64,000 bases of DNA from Phaseolus vulgaris (Eukaryota; Streptophyta; Magnoliopsida; Fabales; Fabaceae): contig NC_023750.2 in assembly GCF_000499845.2 (NCBI RefSeq), positions 31,745,869-31,809,868 on the forward strand. Reading direction: 5' to 3'. The notes beneath the pieces are model-generated. The model ran no database searches, was not told the DNA's origin, and was given only the letters and a program-made list of their open reading frames with translations. Within the stretch, counting starts at the first letter, position 1. Each line of letters starts with the position of its first letter. Positions 20,990 to 30,646 of this stretch are shown piece by piece. A program made the position numbers and the translations under genes.

Positions 20990-21108
20990 TGTTGAACATT
21001 GGAGCTTTGATGTTTCAAATCCACATGAAGCCTGAAGTTGTGCTGCTTTTTGGTTTGGGCTTAGATTAGGTTGTTTAGAATCTTTGTTAAGATCAGTTCT
21101 AATTCATA
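20990..21108 (+). repeat. Extra partial copy of the copia-F LTR start
   Basis: About 119 bp matching the first part of the F LTR (tgttgaacattggagctttg onward), placed 166 bp upstream of the true 5' LTR start at 21156. It resembles the 3' LTR (41054) slightly more than the adjacent 5' LTR does, so it may be the tip of another F copy. Confidence 0.7.
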
Positions 21109-21155
21109 CATTTGTATATCTTGAATAACACTGATGAGGTGTTACCATACTTAGA

Positions 21156-22008
21156 TGTTGAATATGGGAGTTTTGATGTTTCAAATCCACATGAAGCTTG
21201 AAGTTGTGCTACTTTTGGTTTGTATTTAGATTAGGTTGTTTAGAATCTTTTTTAAGATCAATTCTTAATCCTTACACAAATTTTGACCAATCAGTTTTAA
21301 AGAAACAAGGTGTTTATCCAAGCAAAGGGAAAACAATCGGTTGAATCATCGAGATAATCGGTTGTTTGTCACTTAGCTGGCTTGAGGTTTTTGAAACTAC
21401 TTTTTGAATTAGTTATGCAACTGCTTGACTCATTCAACCGGTTAAATCGTGGTTTCAACCGGTTAAATGTGTGTTTTCATAACAATTTTTTGAAAACTTG
21501 TTTTAATTGATTCAGTTGATTAAAACTGCCTTAAACAGTTAGATTTCAAGTGCTATAAAATAGTCTTTCTTTCAAGGCAATATATACATCAAAATACAAC
21601 AGGTATTGATACATATTTGAGATCAAAGAAAGAGATTCATTTTTGAAAGAAGTTTTTCAAAGTTTAGCAAGATTGTTGTTAAAGATTTGCTCTGGTGCAA
21701 GAACTGATCATAAGGCTTCTAGTTTATGTAATTCCATGTGTTTTCTTTTCTTTCTTAGTTTCCTGTAATTGTACTTTGATAAACCTTTGTAAGTGTTGGT
21801 GAAATCCTGTAAAGTCAGTGGGATTCTGGCTTGAGGTGTGAAGTGTTGCAAAGAGGGTGAGTAGGCTTTGTGGGATTCAAAGTCACCTCTTTGTGGTGGG
21901 TTGTAGTAATCTGGATTCTTTGATAAAGATTCATTCTTAGTCATTATTTGCGAAAAACTTTCATAAACAATTCACCCTCCCCTCTTGTTTAAGCCATCAA
22001 TTCTAACA
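21156..22008 (+). mobile_element. 5' LTR of copia element F
   Basis: Starts tgttgaatatggg and ends ttctaaca; 853 bp. TATA box TATAAAA at 21554-21560. It contains two pairs of 10-bp near-palindromes spaced 21 bp (21334/21355 and 21435/21456). At 21576-21587 it shows the uninterrupted version (ggcaatatatac) of the site where the 3' LTR received a Tat LTR. Confidence 0.85.
21554..21560 (+). promoter_or_regulatory. LTR TATA box (F 5' LTR)
   Basis: TATAAAA in the context tgctataaaatag. The 3' LTR has tgctataaatatag at the same place. Confidence 0.55.
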
Positions 22009-22009
22009 A

Positions 22010-22023
22010 TTGATATCAAGAGC
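22010..22023 (+). other. Primer binding site of copia F
   Basis: ttgatatcaagagc follows the LTR CA by one base. It resembles the TGGTATCAGAGC type that pairs with initiator Met-tRNA in plant copia elements. Confidence 0.6.
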
Positions 22024-22069
22024 AAGGTTCTTGAAAGTTATTAAAGGTTTGATCCTAAATCCTTTTTAA

Positions 22070-22417
22070 ATGGCTGAAAAGTTCTTTTTTGGGAAAGGTG
22101 CCTGTTTAGATAAACCACCCTTGTTATGTGGTATGAACTATGAATTGTGGTGCATAAGAATGAAATTCTTTGTTGAATCTATAGATAGAAAAATCTGGAA
22201 TGTTATTACAAATAGCTATCTCATGCCTATATCTGAAAATGTTTCTTCTGAAAGAAAACATCTTGACTGTGTAGCTACGAACATCATTGTATTTGCCCTT
22301 GATTCTAATGAACTGCTTAAAATTTCAAAGTGTGTTTCTGGTAAAGATATGTGGGACACTCTTGAGAGAACTCATAAAGATTCAAGAAGATCTTGGCTGG
22401 ACAATGACATGTCTTCC
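22070..22417 (+). pseudogene. copia F gag, N-terminal part
   Basis: Begins MAEKFFFGKGACLDKPP and continues LLCGMNYELWCIRMKFFVES, the N-terminal gag pattern of legume copia elements and closely parallel to G gag at 44323. It includes GKDMWDTLERTH. After that, the middle of gag, including the zinc knuckle region, is missing: the frame passes directly to the acidic serine-rich segment near 22400, where the solo LTR interrupts it. Gag would form the particle; this copy cannot. Confidence 0.75.
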
Positions 22418-23410
22418 TGATATTAGCTGGATAGACACTTAACAAGAAATAACACTTTAAGGAGGCTTAAGGTCATTGAGGATAATGCCATCCAAGAGAG
22501 AAGCCAAACTCATTGAACAATGAGTGCCATGTCCTTTTCACAAACACTTGGTGGAATTGAAAGAAAAGCAAGAACAAATCAAGAACACAAATAGAAACAC
22601 AATTCAAATAAGTAATTAACTAAAACTGGACAGATTTGAAAGAGGAAACATATCTATCGATTAAAATCATCCAAAGAGCACAATGAACTGATTAGAAACT
22701 CAAGAACAGCACAAGAACCTAACTAAACGGTACAAATTGATGAACAACAAATAAAAGTTGAAACTACTGAATGAAAACAGCAAAGGAGATGAAAAGGAAT
22801 GGAACTTAGATGGTTGAAGTCCGACTGGAATGGATTAGGAGAATGATCACGCCACTTGGTGATGGAGTCCCAAGATGAGTGAAGGAAGCCGCCACTTGAA
22901 GCTCTCCAAAAGCTCACAAGATGAGACTATGCTAAGGAGATCAAAATCTCACAAAAGGCTCTCTCAAAATGAGTAGAGTTTCTCTATATCAATTATCCAA
23001 ATATGAATTTACAAGAGCCCAACCTCTCTATTTATAATAGAAGGGGGCTGGAATGAAACACAAATGAAACTCAAAGTTCCCTCCAAATTCAAATGCAAAT
23101 TGGTGCCACCTAGTCATGAAGTAAGTGTGATCCACTTCCTATTTTCAACACCTCCTAAAATGCGTCTACACCCCCCTAACTATTCACACTTTTTATTTAA
23201 TATTCACACCTCCTACAACTATACAAAATTAATTCAAATGATGCTCTTTTATTTATTGCTTGGCCTTGCCCCTCATGGTTTGGACTTGGGCTTCTTGGGC
23301 TTGGGCTTTGGGCTTGGGCCTCATCTTTTGAAAAAACTAATAGGAAGAACTTTAAATGATTTGGCCCTTGTCCATTCTTCCTATTAACAACATCTTTTTT
23401 ATTCTCATCA
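22418..23410 (-). mobile_element. Solo gypsy LTR inserted in F gag (TSD CTTCC)
   Basis: A 993-bp LTR with perfect TG..CA ends (plus strand tgatattagctgg to tattctcatca) and 5-bp duplication CTTCC on both sides (22413-22417, 23411-23415). A TATA-like box on the minus strand (ctatttataata on plus, near 23029) gives the orientation. It is a relative of the H LTRs at 39046 and 60304 (shared gcttggccttgcccctcatg). No internal region remains, so recombination between two LTRs has removed it. Confidence 0.9.
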
Positions 23411-23415
23411 CTTCC

Positions 23416-23730
23416 TCAGGATAATCCTCTGAAAGTTCAGAAGCCAACATGTGTCTGATGGCAAAAGAGAAATCTGCATCAAATACTGTAAGTTCAAACT
23501 CATCCATCAATAATGAAATTTCTTTTCAACTTCTTGAGGCTTTTAAAGAGACTCATGAAGAAGCCTCTAGATTGACCCTTTTGAATAATCAGTTAAATAG
23601 TAAAAACAACTGGTTGAAAGAGAGAGTCAAGGTTCTGAAAGAAGATTTGAAGAATTCAAAAACTGATTTTGAAAACCTTGAAATGATTTATCAAAATTCT
23701 TCTTGCAAGTGTGATTCTAGTGTTTGTGAA
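23416..23730 (+). pseudogene. copia F gag, central coiled-coil part
   Basis: The frame continues after the solo LTR: serine/glutamate-rich (with one in-frame TAA near 23422), then EANMCLMAKEKSAS, and a coiled-coil stretch ending NSSCKCDSSVCE. At 23730 it is interrupted by the G solo LTR and resumes at 24885 with NCESLEKRV. Confidence 0.7.
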
Positions 23731-24879
23731 TGTTGAACCAAGTGGTGTTCAAGCTTTGAAGAATCCAAACCCTTTGAAGGATGTTGAAGCCTTGGCTGTG
23801 CTTGCTGTTGTTGTGCTGGTTTAGTTTAGTTCTGGGGTAGTTTGAGTGTTGTAATCCACCCCTTGATCGAATCTAAAGCATAGGCATTCTCAATTTTTGT
23901 GAAAGTAAAATGTTTTTCAAACTAAGTTAAAACAACCGATTGTTTTGTCGAAACAACCGATTGTTTATACTTAGATGTTTTGAGAAAAGATTGAAAACCG
24001 TTTTTCAAATGGTTGAGCTGTTAAAACCAAAACAACCGATTGATTCGAGGAAACAACCGATTGTTTGTTTTGGGACCATAACAGAAAAACTGTTTTATCT
24101 TTGACTGAGCTTTAAATGATTTAACTGCTTACGCTCCAGTCATTAAATGCTTTGACCAATCTTTTAATGCAATTTAAGAGCTTGTTAAGATTTGATAACA
24201 AACAACATCTTTGAATAAATTCAGAAAAACAGATTTGAGTAACAATCTTTAACAAGATTTTGAAAAGAGTTTTTGAGTTTTCAAAGAGCTGAGATTGCTT
24301 AGAGTTTGTGATTAATCAAAGTGTGTGGAATAGGATTCTGCTTGTATTGATTTCAGATTATCTTCTGTAAGAAGTGTAATCCTTGTACTCTGCTGAATAA
24401 GTTTCGTTTTTATGTTTGCTGAGATTGGCTGTGTGTTCTTGAGGGGATCAAGATCAACAATCTTAGTGTTGGTGTGTTGGCCAAGAAGAGTGTGTGTCTT
24501 GAGGTGTTCAAGGTGACTTTTTTGGTTGTGGTGTGAGTGATCAAGTTGTGATTGCTTAGTGGATTTCCTCAGAGGGTTTCTGAGAAGACTGGATGTAGCT
24601 CTGGATTTGGAGTGAACCAGTATAAACATCTGTGTGCATTCTCTCTATCCCTAACTCTTTAAATTCAGTTTTGATATTTGTTAACTGGTATAAACAACCG
24701 ATTGTTTAGGTAAAACAACCGATTGTTTTTACTAGTGTTGTGCCTTTTGCTTTATGTTTTGAAAAACTGATTTCTTAATCAAGGTTTTCTTGAAGTAATT
24801 TCATTCAAGGCTGAAAAGTATACGAAAACTCTCTTTAAACAATTCACCCCCCTCTAGTTTAAAGCCATATATTCTAACA
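23731..24879 (+). mobile_element. Solo LTR of copia family G inserted in F gag
   Basis: A 1149-bp LTR from tgttgaaccaag to atattctaaca, matching the G 5' LTR at 43134-44261. Flanking 5-mers gtgaa (23726-23730) and ttgaa (24880-24884) form a target duplication with one mismatch, and the F gag frame is restored when the LTR is removed. It contains three palindrome pairs, each spaced exactly 21 bp: 23933/23954, 24033/24054 and 24695/24716. Confidence 0.88.
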
Positions 24880-24884
24880 TTGAA

Positions 24885-25042
24885 AATTGTGAATCTCTTG
24901 AAAAGAGAGTTTTGTATCTTATAAAAACTGTGGATAAGCTTTCTAAATAGAAGTCCAATTTTGAAACTATGCTTGCCTCGCAGTATTGTGTATTTGGAAA
25001 ATTTGGTTTGGGGTACCCACAAAGCAAGAACAGTGACTGTTA
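24885..25042 (+). pseudogene. copia F gag, segment left of element C
   Basis: Encodes NCESLEKRVLYLIKTVDKLS, then an in-frame TAG, then KSNFETMLASQYCVFGKFG. The phrase continues on the far side of C at 37300, which confirms that C is inserted inside F gag. Confidence 0.7.
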
Positions 25043-25047
25043 AAAAC

Positions 25048-25845
25048 TAATCCTGCCTGTTGACCAGAATGCTGGAAACTGCCTCGTCAAAGGATCGACG
25101 TGTGCACCGCTTCAAACCTCCGTTCCTCTACGAGATCCACCTCAAGAACCTGCAAAAGAAACAGAGCGGCGCCGCTGCGGCCGATCGCACTCCAACGCCC
25201 AAGTCAGTGACCGAATCACCAAATACTAAGAGAACAAGAACCGTGCAAATCCTCTCTCACAGTAAGCTCTATAACTTGCAAGCGTAAAGCGTGTAATCTG
25301 AACGCGCGTACCTCAGAAAGTTCGTTGAGAACTCTTATATACCTGGTTACTTTCTCTCTCCTGGCAGTTACAGACTTGGACACGTGGCTCGCATCCAACT
25401 GTACACGTGCCATCATCTGGAGCCTCCTTGACTTGGGCGCTGCTTCTACTCTCGTTTTGCTAAGTTACCTATGCATGGTACTGCCCAGTACATAGCCAAC
25501 TTGGGAGTGCGATCTCTACTGGAACTGGCGAGTTAGGGTGCCTTCGTACACCTTCCCTATGGTCTCGCCGGCCGCCTTCATAATCTGCACCACCTTCATC
25601 TCTGGCGATGTGCTTTCTCTGGCGATCTCCAATCACAAGGTCGCCTGAGTTAACATCTGGCGACTTCATCTCTAACCTGGTGATCGCCGATTCTGGTATG
25701 CTGGAGATCGGAACACGCCAACTTAATAACTGGCGACTTCACGAGCCCCCCAACTTCCTTCCTTTCTGCCAACTTGGCGCCTTGTCAACACGCCTATACT
25801 GTAGCTTGACGCCACATCATCACTTCCGACTACCAGGGCGGTACA
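25048..25845 (-). mobile_element. 3' LTR of element C
   Basis: 798 bp. The minus-strand 3' end reads GGATTA instead of GGATCA, the same change as in B's 3' LTR. TATA box at 25334-25341 (minus TATATAAG); G-boxes at 25381-25386 and 25404-25409. Confidence 0.93.
25381..25409 (-). promoter_or_regulatory. Paired G-boxes in the Tat LTR promoter
   Basis: Two CACGTG palindromes with 23-bp start-to-start spacing lie about 40-70 bp upstream of the LTR TATA box. The same pair and spacing occur in B (8747/8770) and D (51250/51273). In C's 5' LTR the second box is mutated to CACATG. G-boxes are bound by plant bZIP and bHLH factors, so light or stress control of the element is plausible. Confidence 0.55.
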
Positions 25846-25861
25846 TAAGCCCCCCAGTCTT
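25846..25861 (-). other. Polypurine tract of element C
   Basis: Minus strand AAGACTGGGGGGCTTA directly before the 3' LTR. Confidence 0.8.
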
Positions 25862-26446
25862 AAGCGAAGACTTGTCCAGCGAAAAGACTGAAAGAGTCAC
25901 GTCAACACCGGTCTACGTGGCACTGACACAGAATTCCAAGCGGTTGTACTTTCTGCTGCTCTGACGCTCCACCAAACCCCCCGCCCATCGTTCGACACGT
26001 GGCTTCGTCAACGGTTACCTTCAGCTGCCGTTTGCGCTTCCCAAACCCATTTCGAAAAAACTCTTAAACCCATTTTCGCTTCACACTGTTCCATCACTTT
26101 CCCTCGTATTCACGAACGCTCTAACCTTCTTCTGCAAAAAACTCTTAGCGCTCTCCAACATTCTGAACCATCATCAACCTTCATCGTCTTCCTGATCATC
26201 GAAAGGTACCTACTTTCCTTCTTCTGCTGGTTTTCCTTGCATTTTAACCGATTCGCATCATCCTGTAACTGCCTGGTGCATACGCTGTGGGTTGCTTTTT
26301 CCATTTCTCCTTCTACGTAACTTAGGGCTTCGTCAATCATCGCAACGAACCTACGTTCGTTCGTTTTTCACCTTCCTTCCATGATCGAGTCAGCCTTTGT
26401 AACCCCTGATCATTTTTCCTTTTCTTCTTCCTTTGCATCTGCAACA
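25862..26446 (+). other. Leader of the antisense gene (C)
   Basis: Collinear with B 9228-9812. It has a G-box at 25996-26001 and actcttaaaccc near 26058. The 5' UTR intron donor (GAAAG|GTACC, 26206) is kept, but the acceptor near 26438 reads GCAT instead of GCAG. Confidence 0.5.
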
Positions 26447-29106
26447 ATGACTCACACAAAGATCACCCCGAATCCTCCTCCTTCATCAAGAAACCCCCCT
26501 TCTCAAGCACACGACCCACCACGAGTTCGTGGCGCTTCATCTTCCCAGACTGAGAGGCCTGCGTCTTCCCGCCCTAACCTGGCCCAGGCGACTCCACCTA
26601 TCGCCGGAGGAGCCCCCGTTCCCTTGCCAGACTTCAAAACCTTGTATCCCTGGGCCAACTCGACCCTTCTGAGGGAGACATCTTCTGTGAACACTGCGGG
26701 AGCAGTTTTGCGGCTGACTAAGGGGGATGAGCTTCATCAATCATTTCATAAGGAGCACGACGAAAAGATGATAGTGCTACCTTGCCCCCCCGATCTGCCT
26801 GTTTGTGCTGATGACAAGGTGAGTGTTGACGGGCCCTTCTGCTTCGTCTACACCACCTTATTCAAGAAGGTGAAGCTCAAGTTCCCTTTCACCCGTTTCG
26901 AAAGGGAACTCCTTACCGAGCTTAACATCGCCGCCGCCCAGCTCCATCCCAACAGCTGGGCGTTCGTGCGAGCGTTCCAAGTGATGTGCGACCATCTGGG
27001 GTTGCCCGCATCCGTGGACGTATTTTTATTCCTCTTCGAAGCCAAGCACCCAGGAGACCGCCTGTGGGTTAGCTTGAATGCGATTGCTGGGAGGTCAATC
27101 TTCTCCATCTTCCAGCAATCCTACAAGGACTGGAAAGGGAAGTTCGTCCAAGTGTGCCCCAACGACAAGGACGACTCCCTACTCGACGGCTTCCCCTTGT
27201 ACTGGGTGGACAAGGGGAAGAAAGAGTCCAAGAGCTGTTTCAGGAGACCCAGAAGTCCTAACAGCATGGGAGCGTTGGACCGAGATCTCTGCCTTTTCTG
27301 GAAAAGGGTCGCGGATGCCAACATCACCTTCCTTACCACCACCCTGATCTGCTTCGAATTCTACGAGGACCAACTCGAAATTCGAATAGGTTAGAACATT
27401 TAAACTGTTGTTTTAATACTGCTTCTATTTGACTGTTTCTGGGCGTCTTGTGCGTTATGCGCAAGACTTTGGTTTTATTTTTCCTGCACCGATCACCTGC
27501 TTTGCTGCATACCACCTTATGCACTCATTTTCTTTTTGAGTTAACCCATGCATTTTCGTTCCATGCATATAACATGTTGGGCAAGGGCATGCTTGCTGAA
27601 TTGAGGGCGCTCGCCCGAACCCACGGACTGGCGACGGGCTCTCAAACAGTGCCAAACTCTATGGTGGAGATCGCCGCCACTCAGGGCCGATCGCCACCTA
27701 AGGGCCCAGCTCCCTCCGACGTCTAACCCGCCGCCCAGCGGAAGAAACTCGTCCTTAAGAGGGCTAAGAGGAAGGCTCCCCAGATAGCCCAAGAGGATGA
27801 GGAAGAAGATGACGAGGTCACTGAGGATGGCCTCGTTACAAAGAGGAAAAGGGTGGCACCTTCTTCACCACCTGCACCACCCCCTCTTCCCTCGTCAACG
27901 CCACCATCCACACCTGCTCCTCCTCCATCATCGCCACCCCCACAAGCTCCTGTTTCACCAGTCCAAGCTATCCCGCTAGCCACTGCGCCGCCTGCGGTTG
28001 AGGCCCAAGAGCCAAACTTCATGGAGGACCCCCCGAGCGCCTCCACGCCACATGTATCAGCGGGAGGGGGTCCCCCTTCGAATGCCTCAGCCGCAGAGGT
28101 TGCTCCAATCGGGGATGAGGTCGCTCATACCTCACCGATTCTGATCACCGAATCCCCGATGCCGTCACCACGCCGAGAAGTGCCCGCTGAAGAACCAGCT
28201 AAGGAAGGTGGCGACGAAAACCCACAACAGGCCCCCACAACGCCTCTGGTGCCTCTACAAGCAGCAAACCTCCCCCTTGAGGTCACGAGGATGTGGGAGC
28301 TTCTATCTGCTAAGCTAAAGACAATAGCAGAAGACATCCCAGCCATCATCACTAGAGCTGTGGAAAGCTCTACTAGGAGGCTCCAAGACGACCTCTTCAA
28401 CCTCAAGACCGAGAACAGCACCATGAGGGTTGAGGTGGAGAAGTTGTCTTTCAACTTGACGCTGGCGGAGATTGAACACTCCCGAGTGGAGGACGCAATG
28501 AGCACCGAGCTCAGGTTGGCGCGCAAAGAGGCCACTGATCTCCGCCACAAAGTGCAACAACTTGCTCAAGAAAAGATCGAACTAGAGAGCAAGATTGTGC
28601 CTTACCGCGTCAAGGTGGCTGACCTGGAGGCTCTCATGAAGGCCGACGCCGTCAAGGTGCAAAAACTAGAGAAAAGGTCAGCCGACCGAGAGACCCTCCT
28701 TGGGCAGGTGGAAAAGGCAAGGGACGACGCCATAGCTAATCTCGCCGAAGCCAACGAAGAGAAGGGAAAGGTAGCTGCTGAATTGGCCCAAGTGCAAGCG
28801 GAATCCAAGAAGGTTGCTGAAGACCTTCTCCAGGCTCAAGAGATCAACGAACAACTCAAGAAGCAGGTTGAAGAGCTGGAGCAACAGAATAAGGAGCTGA
28901 AAGAGCAAACTGAAGATCTCAAGAAGCGGATTGAGGAACTTCAGAAGCAGATTGAAGAACTCAAGCTAAACTCTGCTCAAATTCTGGCCGCTGGATTCGA
29001 AGCTGCACGGGAACAATTTGCCTGCTTGTTCCCCGACCTGGATCTCAGCATGGTGTCGCTGGATAATGAAGTGGTGGATGGAAAAGTGGTGCCCGCCGAA
29101 GACTGA
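26447..29106 (+). pseudogene. Antisense accessory gene of element C (longest copy, splice and stop defects)
   Basis: The start aligned with B and D is the ATG at 26447 (MTHTKITPNPPPSSR). Exon 2 (to 27389, 314 codons) has the full N-terminal domain: VYTTLFKKVKLKFPFTRFE, LNIAAAQLHPNSWAFVRAF, VFLFLFEAKHPGDRLW and FQQSYKDWKGKF. This resembles the plant 'putative gypsy type transposon' family (PF04195, from memory). A 179-bp intron (27390-27568) has a good donor, but its acceptor is CAT where B and D have CAG. Exon 3 (27569-29106) encodes the nuclear-localisation-like, proline-rich and coiled-coil parts ending VVDGKVVPAED, with a TAA at 27724-27726 where B encodes Gln. If restored it would be about 826 residues. 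It probably makes no protein now. Confidence 0.82.
27390..27568 (+). other. Coding intron of the antisense gene (C), acceptor lost
   Basis: Donor ATAG|GTTAGA is intact; the acceptor position reads CCATGCAT|ATAACATG, so the essential AG is gone. Confidence 0.7.
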
Positions 29107-29710
29107 TCAATTTAATTCATCCATCGCTTTCATACTCTCCCTTGCATTATAACTTGTAATAGACTTTATGTCCTTTCGTATATATGTTTTGAACTGTTAT
29201 TCACTGTTAATGACAAAGTCTACGTTTTTCCTCTTATGATTTCCTTAATCGCTTCAACTTTCCTGGCTTGTTTTACCTTCAACGAAATAACTCAGTAATC
29301 TCGTAGGCACGATCTTGTACTTGGCTGTTTCGAACCATCTCAACTTCGAATAATAACCACATTTATCAACTCGTAACTTAAGGCAATAACCCTTAGCGCA
29401 AAATGATACCTTAAGCAACAAACTTTGACTCAGCCACCGGCTTAGACACTGCTTCACCCGATCTGCTCCATCAAAACGAGTCTTTTAACTTTTTCGCCTC
29501 TGTTTGATCTTTTCCTGATCGCCAGAAACTATTGGCGATCAGCTTCTTTCGGGCTTCACGCCTTGGCCATTGTTCTTTGGTCTGGGGGTAGAGACGCCTT
29601 TCGGATCCTTCTCTACCGCCTTGCGCTTCAGAGCAAGAGACCGGGTGACTAGGCGTTCTCTTCGAACCTACCTTAGCCGCCCTCAGAACTTCTTCCACCC
29701 TCTACACCAT
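29107..29710 (+). other. 3' flank of the antisense gene (C)
   Basis: Non-coding and collinear with B 12083-12687. The AATAAA of B reads aatagac here. Confidence 0.55.
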
Positions 29711-30403
29711 ACCTGAACTCGTTCGAGACGAGAAGGATTTTATCTTGCCTGAACTCGCTCACAGGCGAGGAGGTCTTTTACTCGCCTGAACTCGCTCACA
29801 GGCGAGAAGGTCTTTTACTCGCCTGAACTCGCTCACAGGCGAGAACGTCTTTAAATCGTGCCTCTACATTGCCCCAGGGGTTACATCTCCTCCCCCCCCT
29901 AGAAACACTGAGGACTTTTACTGGCCTCTACATTGCCCCGGGGGTTACATCTTCTCGCCCCCAGAAACACTGAGGACTTTCACTTGCCTCTACATTGCCC
30001 CGGGGGTTACATCTTCTCGCCCCCAGAAACACTGAGGACTTTCACTTGCCTCTACATTGCCCCGGGGGTTACATCTTCTCGCCCCCAGAAACACTGAGGA
30101 CTTTCACTTGCCTCTACATTGCCCCGGGGGTTACATCTTCTCGCCCCCAGAAACACTGAGGACTTTCACTTGCCTCTACATTGCCCCGGGGGTTACATCT
30201 TCTCGCCCCCAGAAACACTGAGGACTTTCACTCTTTCTCGCCTGCACTCGCTCGACGGCGAGGAGGTCTTTAACTTGCCTCAGGACGCGCGAGGGCGTTG
30301 AGGTCTTTTAACTGGTGCCTCCGATCGCCGAAAGACGATGAGGACTTAAAAACTTTAACCGATGCCTCCAATCGCCGAAAAACGATGAGGACTTAAAAAC
30401 TTT
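29711..30403. repeat. Hairpin tandem-repeat arrays of element C
   Basis: Same three repeat types as in B: one diverged and three exact 37-bp units (29711-29857); six units of about 62 bp with ccccgggggttacatc (29858-30233), against five 65-bp units in B; single modules (30234-30316); and two 47-bp units (30317-30403), against four in B. Copy number and unit length differ between two otherwise close elements, so the arrays change faster than the genes on either side. Confidence 0.9.
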
Positions 30404-30530
30404 TTAGAAAGCATGCAATATACCTTTACTCGCCTTAAGTCACGTATAAGTGACAAGGTCTTTCTTCAAAACTTTTTGGAAAACAACAAGCATGCAATCT
30501 GAAAACGCCTTATACTTCGTAAACTCTTCT

Positions 30531-30586
30531 TTTATTGGGTGGCCTCATTAAAAACCCTCCTTAGGGAAAAAAGAGTGCCCCCTTCA
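30531..30586 (-). other. Conserved non-coding block downstream of pol (C)
   Basis: Identical to B 13551-13606. It lies 61 bp after the pol stop. Confidence 0.8.
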
Positions 30587-30646
30587 AACTGTTTTATCAG
30601 AAACATTGTAATATAACTTTTGTGTTCGTCCTTACTTACAAAGTTC

